This document shows positions 32,815 through 42,433 of a DNA stretch of 44,118 bases, piece by piece. Made by a program: the position numbers and the translations under genes. The notes below the pieces were generated by a model. The model was given only the letters and a program-made list of their open reading frames with translations, was not told the origin of the DNA and did no database searches. This DNA comes from Marinagarivorans sp. (GTDB taxonomy: Bacteria > Pseudomonadota > Gammaproteobacteria > Pseudomonadales > Cellvibrionaceae). The DNA lies in the NCBI GenBank assembly GCA_028281865.1, contig JANQJB010000141.1, forward strand, positions 1 to 44,118. Direction: 5' to 3'. The first letter of the stretch is position 1, and each line of letters begins with the position of its first letter.

Positions 32815-33745
32815 TCGCGACCTCGTCATTCCTAAAGGAAGCACCAGAAGCTGCAAGACACAGCTGCATTAGCCCGCTATCAAATTCTTCCTTTGTACGC
32901 ACAGCGGCAGACAACTCCAAATACTGAATAATGGACACCATGTTCTGTTGTAATTCTTGTGTTACCTTGCTTTCCGATACGTTATCACCACAAATATAAA
33001 CAACGCCCGGCGCAACTTGCGCCATTTGGCGCTCGTAATAGTCGAGCGAGCGTTGTAATTCCAACGCGAGTTTCTCTGTCGGTAATTCATCGAGTAAACC
33101 ACCGTTGTAATCCAGATCAAACTGACGGGATAAATACAAATTACCCATTTTAAAAATACAAATTGTTCCTGTTCCCTGGCGAATTCGAGCAATAGCGACA
33201 CCGCGACCATCAAATTGCGGATCGACAAATTGGTTGGCAATATTACGCAATGCTAATTCGCTAATATCTATCGACTGTAGCTTTAGTCCTACATTGTTAA
33301 CTTTTTTAACAATGATGCTGACTAAGTCGCGCCGTGTAATAACGACGTAAAGCATGCGTTTTTTTGCTACGGAACTATCGGCAGGCACATCAAATATATC
33401 GATAGCCGCTTGCTCAACTGGCATCGTAATTAAATCTCTTAACCTCCAGCGAATCGCATCACGCATTTCTTCGTCTGGTACATCCGGAGCATCGACCAGC
33501 AGCAACTGATAGCTCGCGGGGTCTAAAACAAGATTACAGCTCTGGCCTTGAAGCGATCTTTTTTTTACAATCTCGGTCAACGCCGGTCCAAAGTCACGGT
33601 CGGTGTCGATTTCCATATAGTCGACGTGATTCAATACAATTCCTTCAGGCGTATCTTGACGCTGAGCAACTGCAATGCCATTTTCACGAACTTCAATGCC
33701 AATAAACTTCTTGTTTTTTTGCTTACCTAGCCAAGCAAACACCAT
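32801..33745 (-). CDS. mshI: MSHA biogenesis protein MshI (PilM-like actin fold)
   Basis: A cytoplasmic protein of about 314 residues from ATG 33745 (MVFAWLGKQKNKKFIGIEVRENG); a GTG at 33790 would add a hydrophobic stretch unusual for the family. PilM/actin-type features: GIEVRENGIAVAQ, the CNLVLDPASYQLLLVDAPDVPDEEMRDAIRWRLRDLI motif typical of MshI, YVVITRRDLVSIIVKKVNNVGLKLQSIDI, and a late ...VVYICGDNVSE segment. It is the first gene of the leftward MSHA operon and divergent from trmL, with only about 140 bp between the start codons for both promoters. Confidence 0.88.
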   Translation of the reverse strand: MVFAWLGKQKNKKFIGIEVRENGIAVAQRQDTPEGIVLNHVDYMEIDTDRDFGPALTEIVKKRSLQGQSCNLVLDPASYQLLLVDAPDVPDEEMRDAIRWRLRDLITMPVEQAAIDIFDVPADSSVAKKRMLYVVITRRDLVSIIVKKVNNVGLKLQSIDISELALRNIANQFVDPQFDGRGVAIARIRQGTGTICIFKMGNLYLSRQFDLDYNGGLLDELPTEKLALELQRSLDYYERQMAQVAPGVVYICGDNVSESKVTQELQQNMVSIIQYLELSAAVRTKEEFDSGLMQLCLAASGASFRNDEVASAAG

Positions 33746-33884
33746 CAAACTCACTGTCAATATTAAAAATTCTAATAAGCGCAGGCCCACTAAGGGCAGA
33801 ACTTAATAACCACAGCTTATAAATTAAGCTTTTTCAATAACTTTCAGTATAGACGCAATATTGCAAGCCGATGGGAGCCTACTG

Positions 33885-34346
33885 GTGAATGTTGTTTTAT
33901 TTGAACCCGAAATCCCGCCCAACACAGGAAATATTATCCGCCTGTGTGCTAACACGGGTTGTCACTTACACGTGATTGAACCGCTCGGATTTATCCTTGA
34001 TGACAAACGACTAAGACGAGCTGGGCTCGATTACGGCGAATGGAAGGACATTAAAGTTCACAAAAATTGGCAGGCGTTTAAACAAGGGATAGACGAAAAA
34101 AATCTCCTAGCAATATCAACAAAAGGCACGCAGCACTACCACGAACATAAATTTAAACAAGAAGACTACTTAGTCTTCGGACCGGAGACACGTGGCTTGC
34201 CGGCAACGATACGCGAAAGTTTACCTGCAGAAAATGTGCTGCGAATTCCAATGCTAGAAGGGAGCAGAAGTATGAATCTTTCGAACGCAGTTTCCGTATT
34301 GGTTTATGAAGCTTGGCGCCAAAAAGGATTTGACGGAGCACTTTGA
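33885..34346 (+). CDS. trmL: tRNA (cytidine/uridine-34-2'-O)-methyltransferase TrmL
   Basis: 153 residues, the normal TrmL length. The SPOUT signature is complete: [23 protein letters not shown] at the N-terminus, [13 protein letters not shown] and [26 protein letters not shown], the trefoil-knot region that binds S-adenosylmethionine. It methylates the wobble ribose of leucine tRNAs. I choose GTG 33885 with GGGAG seven bases upstream; the frame continues to a TTG at 33861. Monocistronic, convergent with bolA. Confidence 0.94.
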   Translation: MNVVLFEPEIPPNTGNIIRLCANTGCHLHVIEPLGFILDDKRLRRAGLDYGEWKDIKVHKNWQAFKQGIDEKNLLAISTKGTQHYHEHKFKQEDYLVFGPETRGLPATIRESLPAENVLRIPMLEGSRSMNLSNAVSVLVYEAWRQKGFDGAL

Positions 34347-34557
34347 CTCTAAAAATGCACATGATAAGTATTATTTTATACAGTGCGCATCGAGACTTTT
34401 GCTACAAATGCGATGCTGCTAATTATCCAACAAATAAGCAAATCTACATTTAAAAAATGAGGAACAACATTTTTAATGGGCCAGTGCTTCCATCGAAGAT
34501 ACCGTAATTTAACTTCTAACGACACATCTTCTAACTAAAGAGTAAAGCAGCTTTGCC

Positions 34558-34866
34558 CTACTTCTCTCCACCTAAACAGTTTGGAGAATCTGGCACTTGC
34601 TCGAGTGATTGCCATTCTTGCGGTGAGTATGTATGTAACGCCAACGCGTGAACTCCCCCGGCCAGTTCATCGGCAAGCAACTGATAAACTTTTTGATGCC
34701 GTTGCACTTGCGAGCGCCCAATAAACGATTCGCTGACTATCGTAAGTTTAAAATGCGTCTCTGAACCTGGCGCAACGTTATGCCCATCACTTTCGTTTTT
34801 TATATCTAAATATTCTGGCGCAATACCTTCTTCAATTTTGGAAACAATGCTTTTCTCGATAGTCAT
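34558..34866 (-). CDS. bolA: BolA-family protein
   Basis: 102 residues with the BolA fold signature: SETHFKLTIVSESFIGRSQVQRHQKVYQLLADELAGGVHALALHTYSPQEW. The RHQ.VY segment and the Thr-rich GVHAL end match BolA more closely than IbaG. BolA works with monothiol glutaredoxins in iron-sulfur and redox regulation and in E. coli affects cell shape and biofilm. It is a single gene, convergent with trmL and divergent from the DRR-motif gene. Confidence 0.92.
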   Translation of the reverse strand: MTIEKSIVSKIEEGIAPEYLDIKNESDGHNVAPGSETHFKLTIVSESFIGRSQVQRHQKVYQLLADELAGGVHALALHTYSPQEWQSLEQVPDSPNCLGGEK

Positions 34867-35022
34867 ATTATTCTCTGTATATTCAGGTTTTATTTGTCAT
34901 ACAAGCACCAAATCACCTGGAAATTCTAAGGTGAAGGTCTACGCTTAAAACAGTGAAACACATTCAATAGTCCTCGATAAATTTAAGAATAGAGCAGAAA
35001 TAATCGTATGCAGGTTGAAACG

Positions 35023-35265
35023 ATGACCAAACCCTTCGTATTTGTCGATCGCCGCAAAGGCGGGGACCGACGCTTGGAACAGGACCCGTGTCGCGACATG
35101 GATATGGATTTATATCACCGAAAAAGACGTAAATCAAAGGACCGACGTAGCCCAAATCGCTCACTGATGGACGATTACTACGCCTACATGCAAAAAACCT
35201 TAAACCAATTGCAAAATAAGCGCTCCTCCGCAAAAACGACTAAAGGCAAGGGCGCGGACAGCTAA
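35023..35265 (+). CDS. small basic protein with repeated DRR motifs
   Basis: 80 residues from ATG 35023 (MTKPFVFVDRRKGGDRRLEQ); ATG 35008 is also possible. Highly charged, with DRRKGGDRR at the start and KDRRSPNRS in the middle, and a helical C-terminus (DDYYAYMQKTLNQLQNKR). DRR-type motifs of this kind occur at the ends of some c-di-GMP (PilZ) and signalling proteins, but no PilZ domain is present. No signal peptide. It lies 20 bp before the CheY-like gene and is probably co-transcribed, so a role in signalling is likely but unproven. Confidence 0.7.
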   Translation: MTKPFVFVDRRKGGDRRLEQDPCRDMDMDLYHRKRRKSKDRRSPNRSLMDDYYAYMQKTLNQLQNKRSSAKTTKGKGADS

Positions 35266-35285
35266 AACATAATTCAGAAAAACAC

Positions 35286-35945
35286 ATGTTGGAAGCAAAA
35301 GAACTCAAAGTTGTGCTCTCCGCTTTGTCGCAGCAACGCAACAAATTGCTCAGTGCGTTAGACGACAGGAAAACGGAGGAAAAGCAACGTCAGGAGTATT
35401 CCGCCACCATCAAATACCTTGATAGTGCGATGAAGAAACTCGCTTCGGGAGCGAGCCCCCAAAAAACCAAAGCACCGCCCCCGCCCCCAGCCCAGCAAGC
35501 CGCCCCTCCACCTCCGGCGAAAAAGCCAGCGAAACGCTATATAGAGTTTAACAATGCACATGTACTTATCGCTGAAGACAACGCCGAGGCAGCTTCGTTG
35601 ATGCAAGCCTTATTAGAAGATATGGGTTTTAAACACATCGATATTGCCGAAGATGGCAAGGAAGCGGCGGACATGTTGCAATCGTGTTCACCGGCCTACG
35701 ATTTGGTGTTATGCGATTGGGACATGCCCGAAATGAGCGGGCTTGAAGTGCGTAAAACGGTCCGGCCGCTCGCGAAACTGCGCGATACCCATTTTATGAT
35801 GGTAACAGGAGTGACCGACGCGTCGCGGATAAAAGAGGCGATTCAGAATGGCATTCACGACTATATCGCTAAACCCGTAGATGCCAATATTCTGGAAAAA
35901 AAGTTGAAGGTGGCACTACAAAGCGGGAAGCCACCCAAAAACTAA
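35286..35945 (+). CDS. CheY-like response regulator with coiled-coil N-terminus
   Basis: 219 residues. The N-terminal 60 residues are helical and charged ([23 protein letters not shown], probably coiled coil). A proline-rich hinge (about 63-82, runs of five and four prolines) leads to a receiver domain (about 92-210) with the acidic pocket ED (AEDN), phospho-acceptor in [13 protein letters not shown], Thr in MMVTG and Lys in YIAKPVD. There is no output domain, so it acts by protein contact. The stop codon shares bases with the convergent pyk stop (CTAA, 35942-35945). Confidence 0.87.
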   Translation: MLEAKELKVVLSALSQQRNKLLSALDDRKTEEKQRQEYSATIKYLDSAMKKLASGASPQKTKAPPPPPAQQAAPPPPAKKPAKRYIEFNNAHVLIAEDNAEAASLMQALLEDMGFKHIDIAEDGKEAADMLQSCSPAYDLVLCDWDMPEMSGLEVRKTVRPLAKLRDTHFMMVTGVTDASRIKEAIQNGIHDYIAKPVDANILEKKLKVALQSGKPPKN

Positions 35946-37396
35946 CTGGTCTTAGCGACCTTACCCACCTCGACAATTTTCATTAAGTTGGTTCCGCCGT
36001 GAACATGCGCAACCTCACCTTTAGAAATGATTACTAAATCACCGTCTTTCACTGCACCCTGTTCCTGCAAAACACCCAGTGCGCGCTCGGTAACTTGGCC
36101 AAAAGGAATGGAATCGATCGGAAAATTCACGGTCTGCACACCCCGGTAAAGCGCTGCTCTGCCCAAGGTTCGCTCGTGACAGGACATAGCAAATATCGGT
36201 AAACGCCCACCGAAGCGACTCATAAGCAACGGCGTCGAGCCTGTCTCAGTAATACTGACAATTGCTGCAATGCCCGGCATATGGTTTGCCGTGTACATTG
36301 CTGCTTGCGCGATCGCCTCATCGATCGCGACCGAATCATGTGGTTCGATTTCCTTCTCTTTTACCGCGTGCGGGTGCTGCTCTGCACCAAGGATAATGCG
36401 AACCATTGCCTCAACGGTTTCTACCGGGAAGTTTCCAGCCGCAGTTTCCGCTGAGGTCATTACTGCATCCGTACCATCGAGTACCGCATTGGCAACATCA
36501 AAAACTTCGGCGCGTGTCGGTAGGCTGCTATTAATCATCGACTCCATCATTTGAGTCGCGGTTATCACGGCACGATTTAACGAGCGCGCGCGATTGATAA
36601 TATGTTTTTGCACCGCAATAAGTGCCGCATCACCGATCTCTACACCTAAATCACCGCGAGCAACCATCACCGCGTCAGAAGCGCGAATGATGTCGTCGAG
36701 TAAAGTTTCATCCTGAACGGTCTCAGCGCGCTCGATTTTCGCAACAATGGAAATTTCACCACCGGCTTCCTTGACCAGGCGCCGAGTTAAATGAATATCC
36801 TCTGCACTGCGCGGGAACGAAACAGCCAGGTAGTCCACACCGATTTCAACCGCAGTTTTGATATCCTCGCGGTCCTTATCTGTCAGCGCTGGCGCGCTCA
36901 AGCCGCCGCCTTGCCGGTTGATGCCTTTATTGTTCGATAGCTTGCCGGCGACCGTTGTAACACACTTTATCTGCGAGCCTTCAACGGACTCGACATCCAA
37001 AATGACGCGACCATCATCGAGTAATAGTCGGTCCCCCGGATTAACGTCATTGACTAATTCTTTGTAATCAATACCAACTGCGTTTTGGTCACCCTCCTCT
37101 TTCCCAAGAGCAGCATCGAGCGTGAACTTATCACCGAGCTCAAGTGAAACCGGGCCTTCTTTGAAACGCGAAATACGAATTTTTGGGCCTTGCAAATCGC
37201 CGAGAACCGCAACATGGCGATCATGTTTTTCGGCATAAGCGCGAACAGCCTCGCAGCGCCCACGATGGTCAGAGGGGTTGCCGTGAGAGAAATTAAGACG
37301 CACAACGTTAACACCGGCTACGATTAACTCTTCCAACACCCCCTCTTTATCGGTTGAGGGTCCAAGGGTGCTAACGATTTTGGTACGTCTTATCAT
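35942..37396 (-). CDS. pyk: pyruvate kinase
   Basis: 484 residues, full length for bacterial pyruvate kinase (type II, PykA-like). It starts [21 protein letters not shown], has NFSHG, the active-site region [32 protein letters not shown] and [17 protein letters not shown], and the C-terminal alpha/beta domain ending with [20 protein letters not shown]. It converts phosphoenolpyruvate and ADP to pyruvate and ATP, the last step of glycolysis. No close operon partner; the neighbouring oad genes act on oxaloacetate/pyruvate. Confidence 0.96.
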   Translation of the reverse strand: MIRRTKIVSTLGPSTDKEGVLEELIVAGVNVVRLNFSHGNPSDHRGRCEAVRAYAEKHDRHVAVLGDLQGPKIRISRFKEGPVSLELGDKFTLDAALGKEEGDQNAVGIDYKELVNDVNPGDRLLLDDGRVILDVESVEGSQIKCVTTVAGKLSNNKGINRQGGGLSAPALTDKDREDIKTAVEIGVDYLAVSFPRSAEDIHLTRRLVKEAGGEISIVAKIERAETVQDETLLDDIIRASDAVMVARGDLGVEIGDAALIAVQKHIINRARSLNRAVITATQMMESMINSSLPTRAEVFDVANAVLDGTDAVMTSAETAAGNFPVETVEAMVRIILGAEQHPHAVKEKEIEPHDSVAIDEAIAQAAMYTANHMPGIAAIVSITETGSTPLLMSRFGGRLPIFAMSCHERTLGRAALYRGVQTVNFPIDSIPFGQVTERALGVLQEQGAVKDGDLVIISKGEVAHVHGGTNLMKIVEVGKVAKTS

Positions 37397-37444
37397 CTGA
37401 ATCTCCGCCAGGTGTGGAAGCCAATCGACTGCTTTTACAACCGA

Positions 37445-37472
37445 CGTTTATTTAGCAACGTCTATTTAGCAG
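37445..37472. repeat. two tandem 14 bp repeats in the pyk upstream region
   Basis: CGTTTATTTAGCAA (37445-37458) and CGTCTATTTAGCAG (37459-37472) lie 50-75 bp before the pyk start; GAATCAA also repeats just beyond (37476-37495). They may be regulatory half-sites or simple local duplication. Confidence 0.45.
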
Positions 37473-37573
37473 CGTGAATCAACAATATGAATCAATAAAC
37501 GGGGCGGCATTCTACTACAAACTGTCGGGAGAATTATACCGAGAGCCGCTGCAACAACTGGTGTTAACAGGCC

Positions 37574-38887
37574 CTAGAACGAACTAACCATTGAGATCAT
37601 TATCCCAGCGGCAACTGCCGAACCAATCACACCCGCGACGTTAGGTCCCATGGCGTGCATAAGCAGGAAGTTTTGCGGGTTGGAATCCAGGCCGACTTTG
37701 TTCGAGACGCGCGCCGCCATCGGCACCGCAGAAACGCCAGCAGAGCCAATTAAAGGGTTAATTTTCTGCTGACTAAACACGTTCATCAACTTCGCCATTA
37801 ACACACCCGTTGCCGTTCCGATGCAGAATGCGAGTATACCTAGGACCAGTATCCCCAATGTTTTTGGATCGAGGAATTTATCTGCCTCAAGCTTAGACCC
37901 GACAGAAAGCCCTAAAAAAATCGTCACAATATTAATAAGTGCATTTTGCGCGGTGTCCGAGAGGCGATCGACAACGCCGGACTCGCGCATCAAATTCCCG
38001 AAGCAAAACATACCGAGAAGCGGTGCGGCAGATGGCAGAACAAGCGCCACCAAAATCAATAACAAAATCGGAAAAACAATTTTTTCCCGCTTGCTGACGT
38101 GGCGCAGTTGTCTCATTTCAATTTTGCGCTCTTGCTCATTGGTAAAAAAGCGCATAATCGGCGGCTGGATCAACGGCACCAACGCCATGTATGAATAAGC
38201 CGCAACAGCTATTGCACCGAGTAAGTCCGGCGAGAGCTTGCTCGCCACATAAATCGCTGTCGGGCCATCGGCGCCGCCGATAATGCCAATCGCTGCCGCA
38301 TCGGCGATGGAGAAATCCATCAAACCCGTCGCAGAGAGGCCGACGGCACCCATCACAGTCGCAAAAATACCAAACTGTGCCGCAGCACCGAGAAATAGGG
38401 TTTTTGGGTTTGCCAGCAGCGGACCAAAATCCGTCATCGCACCAACACCCATAAAAATCAGCAAGGGTGCAACGCCGCTGGCGATCGCAACAGAATAAAA
38501 GCTGTACAACATACCATTGCCATGCCCTGCGTCAGCGGCGAGCATATCGATGGCGCGATGCTGTGCTGGGGAGGCGCTGTTCAGAACTCTAACCAGCTCT
38601 TTCGCCGACTCCCAGCTTTCGACACCGAGAATTCTTGCCGCCTCGGCCAGTAAGCTCGCATCCCCGAGCAAAAGTGCATTTTCAGCTGCCGAATAAGCCA
38701 AGCCAGCGCCAGGGATATTCGCCATAAGGCCGCCAAAACCGATAGGTACAAGCAGCAGTGGCTCAAAGCGCTTGCGAACAGCCAGAAACAACAGGGCCAA
38801 GCAGATCAGCATCATGACCAACTGGCCGCTAGCCATTTGGTATAGCCCCGAGTCGTGAAAAATCTTTATGAAACTTTCGCTCATCAA
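37574..38887 (-). CDS. oadB: oxaloacetate decarboxylase sodium pump, beta subunit
   Basis: 437 residues of a polytopic membrane protein with the OadB/GcdB signature: [17 protein letters not shown]-type start ([17 protein letters not shown]), [21 protein letters not shown] with the conserved Asp of the sodium site, and [19 protein letters not shown], then [24 protein letters not shown]. It decarboxylates carboxybiotin and couples this to sodium export. It is 13 bp downstream of oadA in the order oadG-oadA-oadB. Confidence 0.95.
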   Translation of the reverse strand: MMSESFIKIFHDSGLYQMASGQLVMMLICLALLFLAVRKRFEPLLLVPIGFGGLMANIPGAGLAYSAAENALLLGDASLLAEAARILGVESWESAKELVRVLNSASPAQHRAIDMLAADAGHGNGMLYSFYSVAIASGVAPLLIFMGVGAMTDFGPLLANPKTLFLGAAAQFGIFATVMGAVGLSATGLMDFSIADAAAIGIIGGADGPTAIYVASKLSPDLLGAIAVAAYSYMALVPLIQPPIMRFFTNEQERKIEMRQLRHVSKREKIVFPILLLILVALVLPSAAPLLGMFCFGNLMRESGVVDRLSDTAQNALINIVTIFLGLSVGSKLEADKFLDPKTLGILVLGILAFCIGTATGVLMAKLMNVFSQQKINPLIGSAGVSAVPMAARVSNKVGLDSNPQNFLLMHAMGPNVAGVIGSAVAAGIMISMVSSF

Positions 38888-38900
38888 TCAGGCTCCGGTT

Positions 38901-40685
38901 CTAGGCAATGCTTAACAAAGTGTCGCCAACGGCAACCGTGTCACCCTCGCGCGCTGTCACCGACGTCACAACACCGGCCTGCGGCGCGCTAACTTCTGTT
39001 TCCATTTTCATCGCCTCAAGAACTAATAGCGTGTCGCCCTCTTTCACCGTTTGACCAGCTTCTACTACAACCTTGAAAATGTTGCCTGCCAGTGGCGCTT
39101 TTACTGGCGAACCGGAAACCGCCGCCGGAGCCATAGAGGCACTTTCAGTATTGCCATCAAGCGCAGCAATTCCTGTCAGGTCACCACCATCGTTGACAGT
39201 GACGGTATAGCGCTTACCTTCAACAGTAACGGTATAAACTTCTTCTCCAGCGTCACTCAACACCTTGCTCGATTCTCTACCGGTTGGCACAGGTTCGAAG
39301 GCGTCGGGGTTGCCGCGGTTTTGCAGAAATTTCAGCGCTGTTTGAGCAAATAGCGCATAAGTGAGGACATCATCGATTTCATTCTCACCCGCTGCGAGTT
39401 TGAAGTTTTTGTCCGCAGCAAGTTTGCGAACTTCGCCTGAAAGCGCATTTAGTTCATCTTCGATTAGATCGGCGGGCCTGCAAGTAATGGGGGCCTGCCC
39501 CTCTTCGAGAACCTTCTGCTGCAACTCTTTGTTGACTGGCGCGGGGGTTGCGCCGTATTCGCCGCGTAAAACACCCTGGGTTTCCTTGGATATCGTACCG
39601 TAACGCTTGCCGCTCAATACATTGATAACCGCTTGCGTTCCAACAATTTGCGAAGTGGGCGTAACCAAAGGAATGTATCCGAGATCTTTCCTCACCTTGG
39701 GAATTTCCTCCAGCACCTCGTCAAGACGGTCAGAAGCCCCCTGCTCTTTTAATTGGTTTTCCATATTCGTCAACATACCGCCAGGCACTTGTGCAGTAAG
39801 AATGCGTGCATCGACACCCTTCAACGCACCTTCGAATTTGGCGTATTTTGCACGCACATCCCGAAAATAGAGCGCTATCTCCTGCAGTAAGTCGAGGTCG
39901 AGGCCTGTGTCGCGCTCCGTACCTTCGAGAATGGCGACCATGGTTTCGGTTGGGCTGTGACCGTAGGTCATGGACATCGACGAAACAGCAAGGTCAATAT
40001 TGTCGATTCCCGCCTCAACACACTTTAAATTCGTCGCGTGCGACAAACCCGTAGTCGCATGGCATTGCATATGAATCGGAATATCGCAGGAAGCTTTTAA
40101 ACGGGTCACTAACTCATAACCCACATACGGTTTAAGCAAGCCGGCCATATCCTTGATCGCTATCGAATCAGCACCCATATCCTCGATTTGCTTGCCCAGC
40201 TCCACCCACATATCAACGGTGTGAACCGGACTTAGCGTATAGGAAATTGTGCCTTGAGCATGCTTACCATTTTCTTTAACTGCTTGTAGCGCAGTCTTTA
40301 AATTGCGCATGTCGTTCATTGCGTCAAATACACGAAAAACATCGACTCCATTTGTCGCAGCACGCTCAACGAATTTTTTTACCACATCATCAGCGTAGTG
40401 GCGATAACCCAAGATATTTTGACCGCGCAACAACATTTGCTGCGGCGTGTTAGGCATAGCTTTTTTTAGCTCGCGAATGCGATCCCAAGGATCTTCGCCA
40501 AGATAACGGATGCACGAGTCAAAAGTAGCGCCACCCCACGATTCCAAAGACCAAAAGCCCACCTTGTCTAACTTGTCGGCGATGGGGAGCATGTCGTCAA
40601 TGCGCATGCGCGTGGCAAACAAAGATTGGTGCGCGTCACGCAAGACCAATTCTGTTATCCCAAGTGGCTTTTGATTCACGGTCAT
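38901..40685 (-). CDS. oadA: oxaloacetate decarboxylase, alpha subunit (biotin carrier)
   Basis: 594 residues, the usual OadA length. An HMGL-like carboxyltransferase domain (about 5-290; [45 protein letters not shown]), a PYC/OADA domain (about 300-470), a Pro/Ala linker, and a biotinyl domain at the C-terminus with biotinylated Lys in [10 protein letters not shown]. It transfers the carboxyl of oxaloacetate to biotin, giving pyruvate. Confidence 0.96.
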   Translation of the reverse strand: MTVNQKPLGITELVLRDAHQSLFATRMRIDDMLPIADKLDKVGFWSLESWGGATFDSCIRYLGEDPWDRIRELKKAMPNTPQQMLLRGQNILGYRHYADDVVKKFVERAATNGVDVFRVFDAMNDMRNLKTALQAVKENGKHAQGTISYTLSPVHTVDMWVELGKQIEDMGADSIAIKDMAGLLKPYVGYELVTRLKASCDIPIHMQCHATTGLSHATNLKCVEAGIDNIDLAVSSMSMTYGHSPTETMVAILEGTERDTGLDLDLLQEIALYFRDVRAKYAKFEGALKGVDARILTAQVPGGMLTNMENQLKEQGASDRLDEVLEEIPKVRKDLGYIPLVTPTSQIVGTQAVINVLSGKRYGTISKETQGVLRGEYGATPAPVNKELQQKVLEEGQAPITCRPADLIEDELNALSGEVRKLAADKNFKLAAGENEIDDVLTYALFAQTALKFLQNRGNPDAFEPVPTGRESSKVLSDAGEEVYTVTVEGKRYTVTVNDGGDLTGIAALDGNTESASMAPAAVSGSPVKAPLAGNIFKVVVEAGQTVKEGDTLLVLEAMKMETEVSAPQAGVVTSVTAREGDTVAVGDTLLSIA

Positions 40686-40798
40686 TTCTTCACTCCGGTT
40701 TTATTGACTGTGGCTTTCTATGGCGCACCCTAAAGAGTGCCCGTGCATCTATATGGGTAGTCATCAAATATTTGCGCCTGATAATTAAAGCCGCCGAA

Positions 40799-41056
40799 TT
40801 AACGACGCTTCGAGCGATGCTCAGAGATCGCCGCCTGTATGACAGCAATTACCTGTTTATCAACGGTATTATTTATTGCCGTTGACCCTGCGGTTGGAGC
40901 AGATGATTCTATTATTTCTTCAGGCTCAGGAAAGTAACGGGCGACGAGAAAAGACATGAATCGCGTACAAAAAACCAACAGCGTGAGAAATACAAAGACG
41001 ACTCCCATGCCGGAAATTAACAGTGCAAACCCCTGTGACAATAACGATTCTTGCAT
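40799..41056 (-). CDS. oadG: oxaloacetate decarboxylase, gamma subunit
   Basis: 85 residues: one N-terminal membrane helix (about 11-36, LLISGMGVVFVFLTLLVFCTRFMSFLV) and a short soluble tail, the normal OadG shape. It links alpha and beta subunits. There is no His-rich zinc-binding tail like that of Klebsiella OadG. First gene of the operon; ATG 41056 follows AGGGG, and the gap to oadA is 113 bp. Confidence 0.88.
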   Translation of the reverse strand: MQESLLSQGFALLISGMGVVFVFLTLLVFCTRFMSFLVARYFPEPEEIIESSAPTAGSTAINNTVDKQVIAVIQAAISEHRSKRR

Positions 41057-41403
41057 TTATCAACCCCTAAAAATTAGCGCGCAGATGGTACCACCGTGCG
41101 GCACCGTAGCGCTATAAAATTAAAGCAAAACCAATATAATTTTTATTCGCTAGACGACCGAAAATCGAATAGATCAAAGATTAAAACCCAAGACACCGCT
41201 GCATAATGCCAACCCTCAAAACCTCTCGACCACCAAATACTTCTCCTATTGCTATTTTAAATGGCAATACTAGGGCCAACACTTGCGCCAAGCCGATGCT
41301 AGATTGCCTTTAAACGCTTTAACTCGTTAAAATTGATGAAAAAACAAACTAATCACACGATTTTTCGTTGCTCAAAATATTCAAATGCGCGGCTGGCTTA
41401 CTT
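41057..41403. other. divergent promoter region between oadG and dusC
   Basis: About 350 bases with no gene. At 41248-41268 lies a near-perfect 21 bp palindrome: ATTGC and GCAAT arms, inner ATTT and AAAT, a single central base and one mismatched pair. It is the only strong candidate operator seen here. Confidence 0.5.
41248..41268. promoter_or_regulatory. 21 bp palindrome upstream of dusC / oadG
   Basis: ATTGC (41248-41252) and GCAAT (41264-41268) with ATTT (41254-41257) and AAAT (41259-41262) nested inside. The size and symmetry suit a dimeric repressor site. The regulator is not in this window as far as I can tell. Confidence 0.5.
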
Positions 41404-42405
41404 ATGAGAATTTTTTTTGCACCAATGGAAGGCGTCGTTGATCACCCTCTGCGCAAACTCTACACAACTATCGGCGGCATCGATGTATTCGTAACCGAGT
41501 TTATTCGAGTCACGCAATCCGCGCTTCCGGCAAAAGTCTTTAAGCGATTTAGCCCTGAACTTGTTGATGCACTGCAGCAACCTGTCAGAGTGCAACTGCT
41601 TGGAAGCGACCCCGGATGGCTCGCCATTAACGCCGAACGCGCGGTGCGCCTGGGAGCTCCCGCTATCGATTTAAACTTCGGTTGCCCTGCGAAAACCGTT
41701 AATCGTCACCGCGGTGGGGCCTGTTTACTCGACGAACCAGCGTTAATCGCCCAGATTGTGCGGTGCGTGCGAGACGCTGTTCCCGAGAATATTCCGGTGA
41801 CCGCAAAAATACGTCTTGGCTTTAACCGCCGCGAAAATTATGTCGAAAACGCGCTGGCTATTGAAGAAGCGGGAGCCAGCGAAATTACTGTTCATGCGCG
41901 TTCAAAAGCCGATGGCTACCATCCACCGGCATATTGGAACTGCATAGGCGAAATAAATAACAAGTTAACAATACCGGTGATCGCCAATGGAGAAATTTGG
42001 TCTGTAACGGATTTCAAACAATGCCGAGCACAATCTGGATGTAACGATTTCATGCTCGGGCGCGGGCTACTAGCGCGGCCAGATCTCGCACTAGCGATTA
42101 AGGCAGAAATTAACGGTTCGAAGCACACAGCGTTTAGTTGGCCAGAAGTGCTAGAACTGCTATTTACATTTTATTCAGCGACAGAATCAATTTATGCAGA
42201 GAAATATTGTGGTAATCGCCTAAAGCAATGGCTTATGTATTTACAAAAGCAGTATCAAGAAGCAGAGATCTTTTTTAATCGCGTTAAAAAAATTCGCGAA
42301 GCCGAAAAAATGCGCTGTGCTTTTGATGAAGCTTTGCGATATTTTGGATGCTCAAGCACTGTCGTTGATCAAATAAACGAGCTTCGCAGCGATGCGGCTG
42401 TTTGA
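41404..42405 (+). CDS. dusC: tRNA-dihydrouridine synthase C
   Basis: 333 residues from ATG 41404 (MRIFFAPMEGVVDHPLRKLYT); the frame extends to a TTG at 41368, but DusC proteins begin at this point. FMN-barrel signature FAPMEGVVD, catalytic Cys in DLNFGCPAKTVNRHRGGACLL, TAKIRLGF, EITVHARSK, PVIANGEIW and DFMLGRGLLARPDLAL, and a helical C-terminal RNA-binding domain. It reduces uridine 16 in the tRNA D-loop. Convergent with the sulfatase gene. Confidence 0.94.
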   Translation: MRIFFAPMEGVVDHPLRKLYTTIGGIDVFVTEFIRVTQSALPAKVFKRFSPELVDALQQPVRVQLLGSDPGWLAINAERAVRLGAPAIDLNFGCPAKTVNRHRGGACLLDEPALIAQIVRCVRDAVPENIPVTAKIRLGFNRRENYVENALAIEEAGASEITVHARSKADGYHPPAYWNCIGEINNKLTIPVIANGEIWSVTDFKQCRAQSGCNDFMLGRGLLARPDLALAIKAEINGSKHTAFSWPEVLELLFTFYSATESIYAEKYCGNRLKQWLMYLQKQYQEAEIFFNRVKKIREAEKMRCAFDEALRYFGCSSTVVDQINELRSDAAV

Positions 42406-42422
42406 GCAAACTGCCAAACAGC
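42397..42422. terminator. hairpin overlapping the dusC stop codon
   Basis: GCTGTTTG (42397-42404) and CAAACAGC (42415-42422), a perfect 8 bp stem between the convergent dusC and sulfatase stops. There is no T-run, so terminator function is uncertain. Confidence 0.4.
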
Positions 42423-42433
42423 TGCACCACAAA

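Noticed and set aside
37821-38198. 125-codon plus-strand frame within oadB
   Set aside because: Shadow of the highly conserved oadB coding strand.
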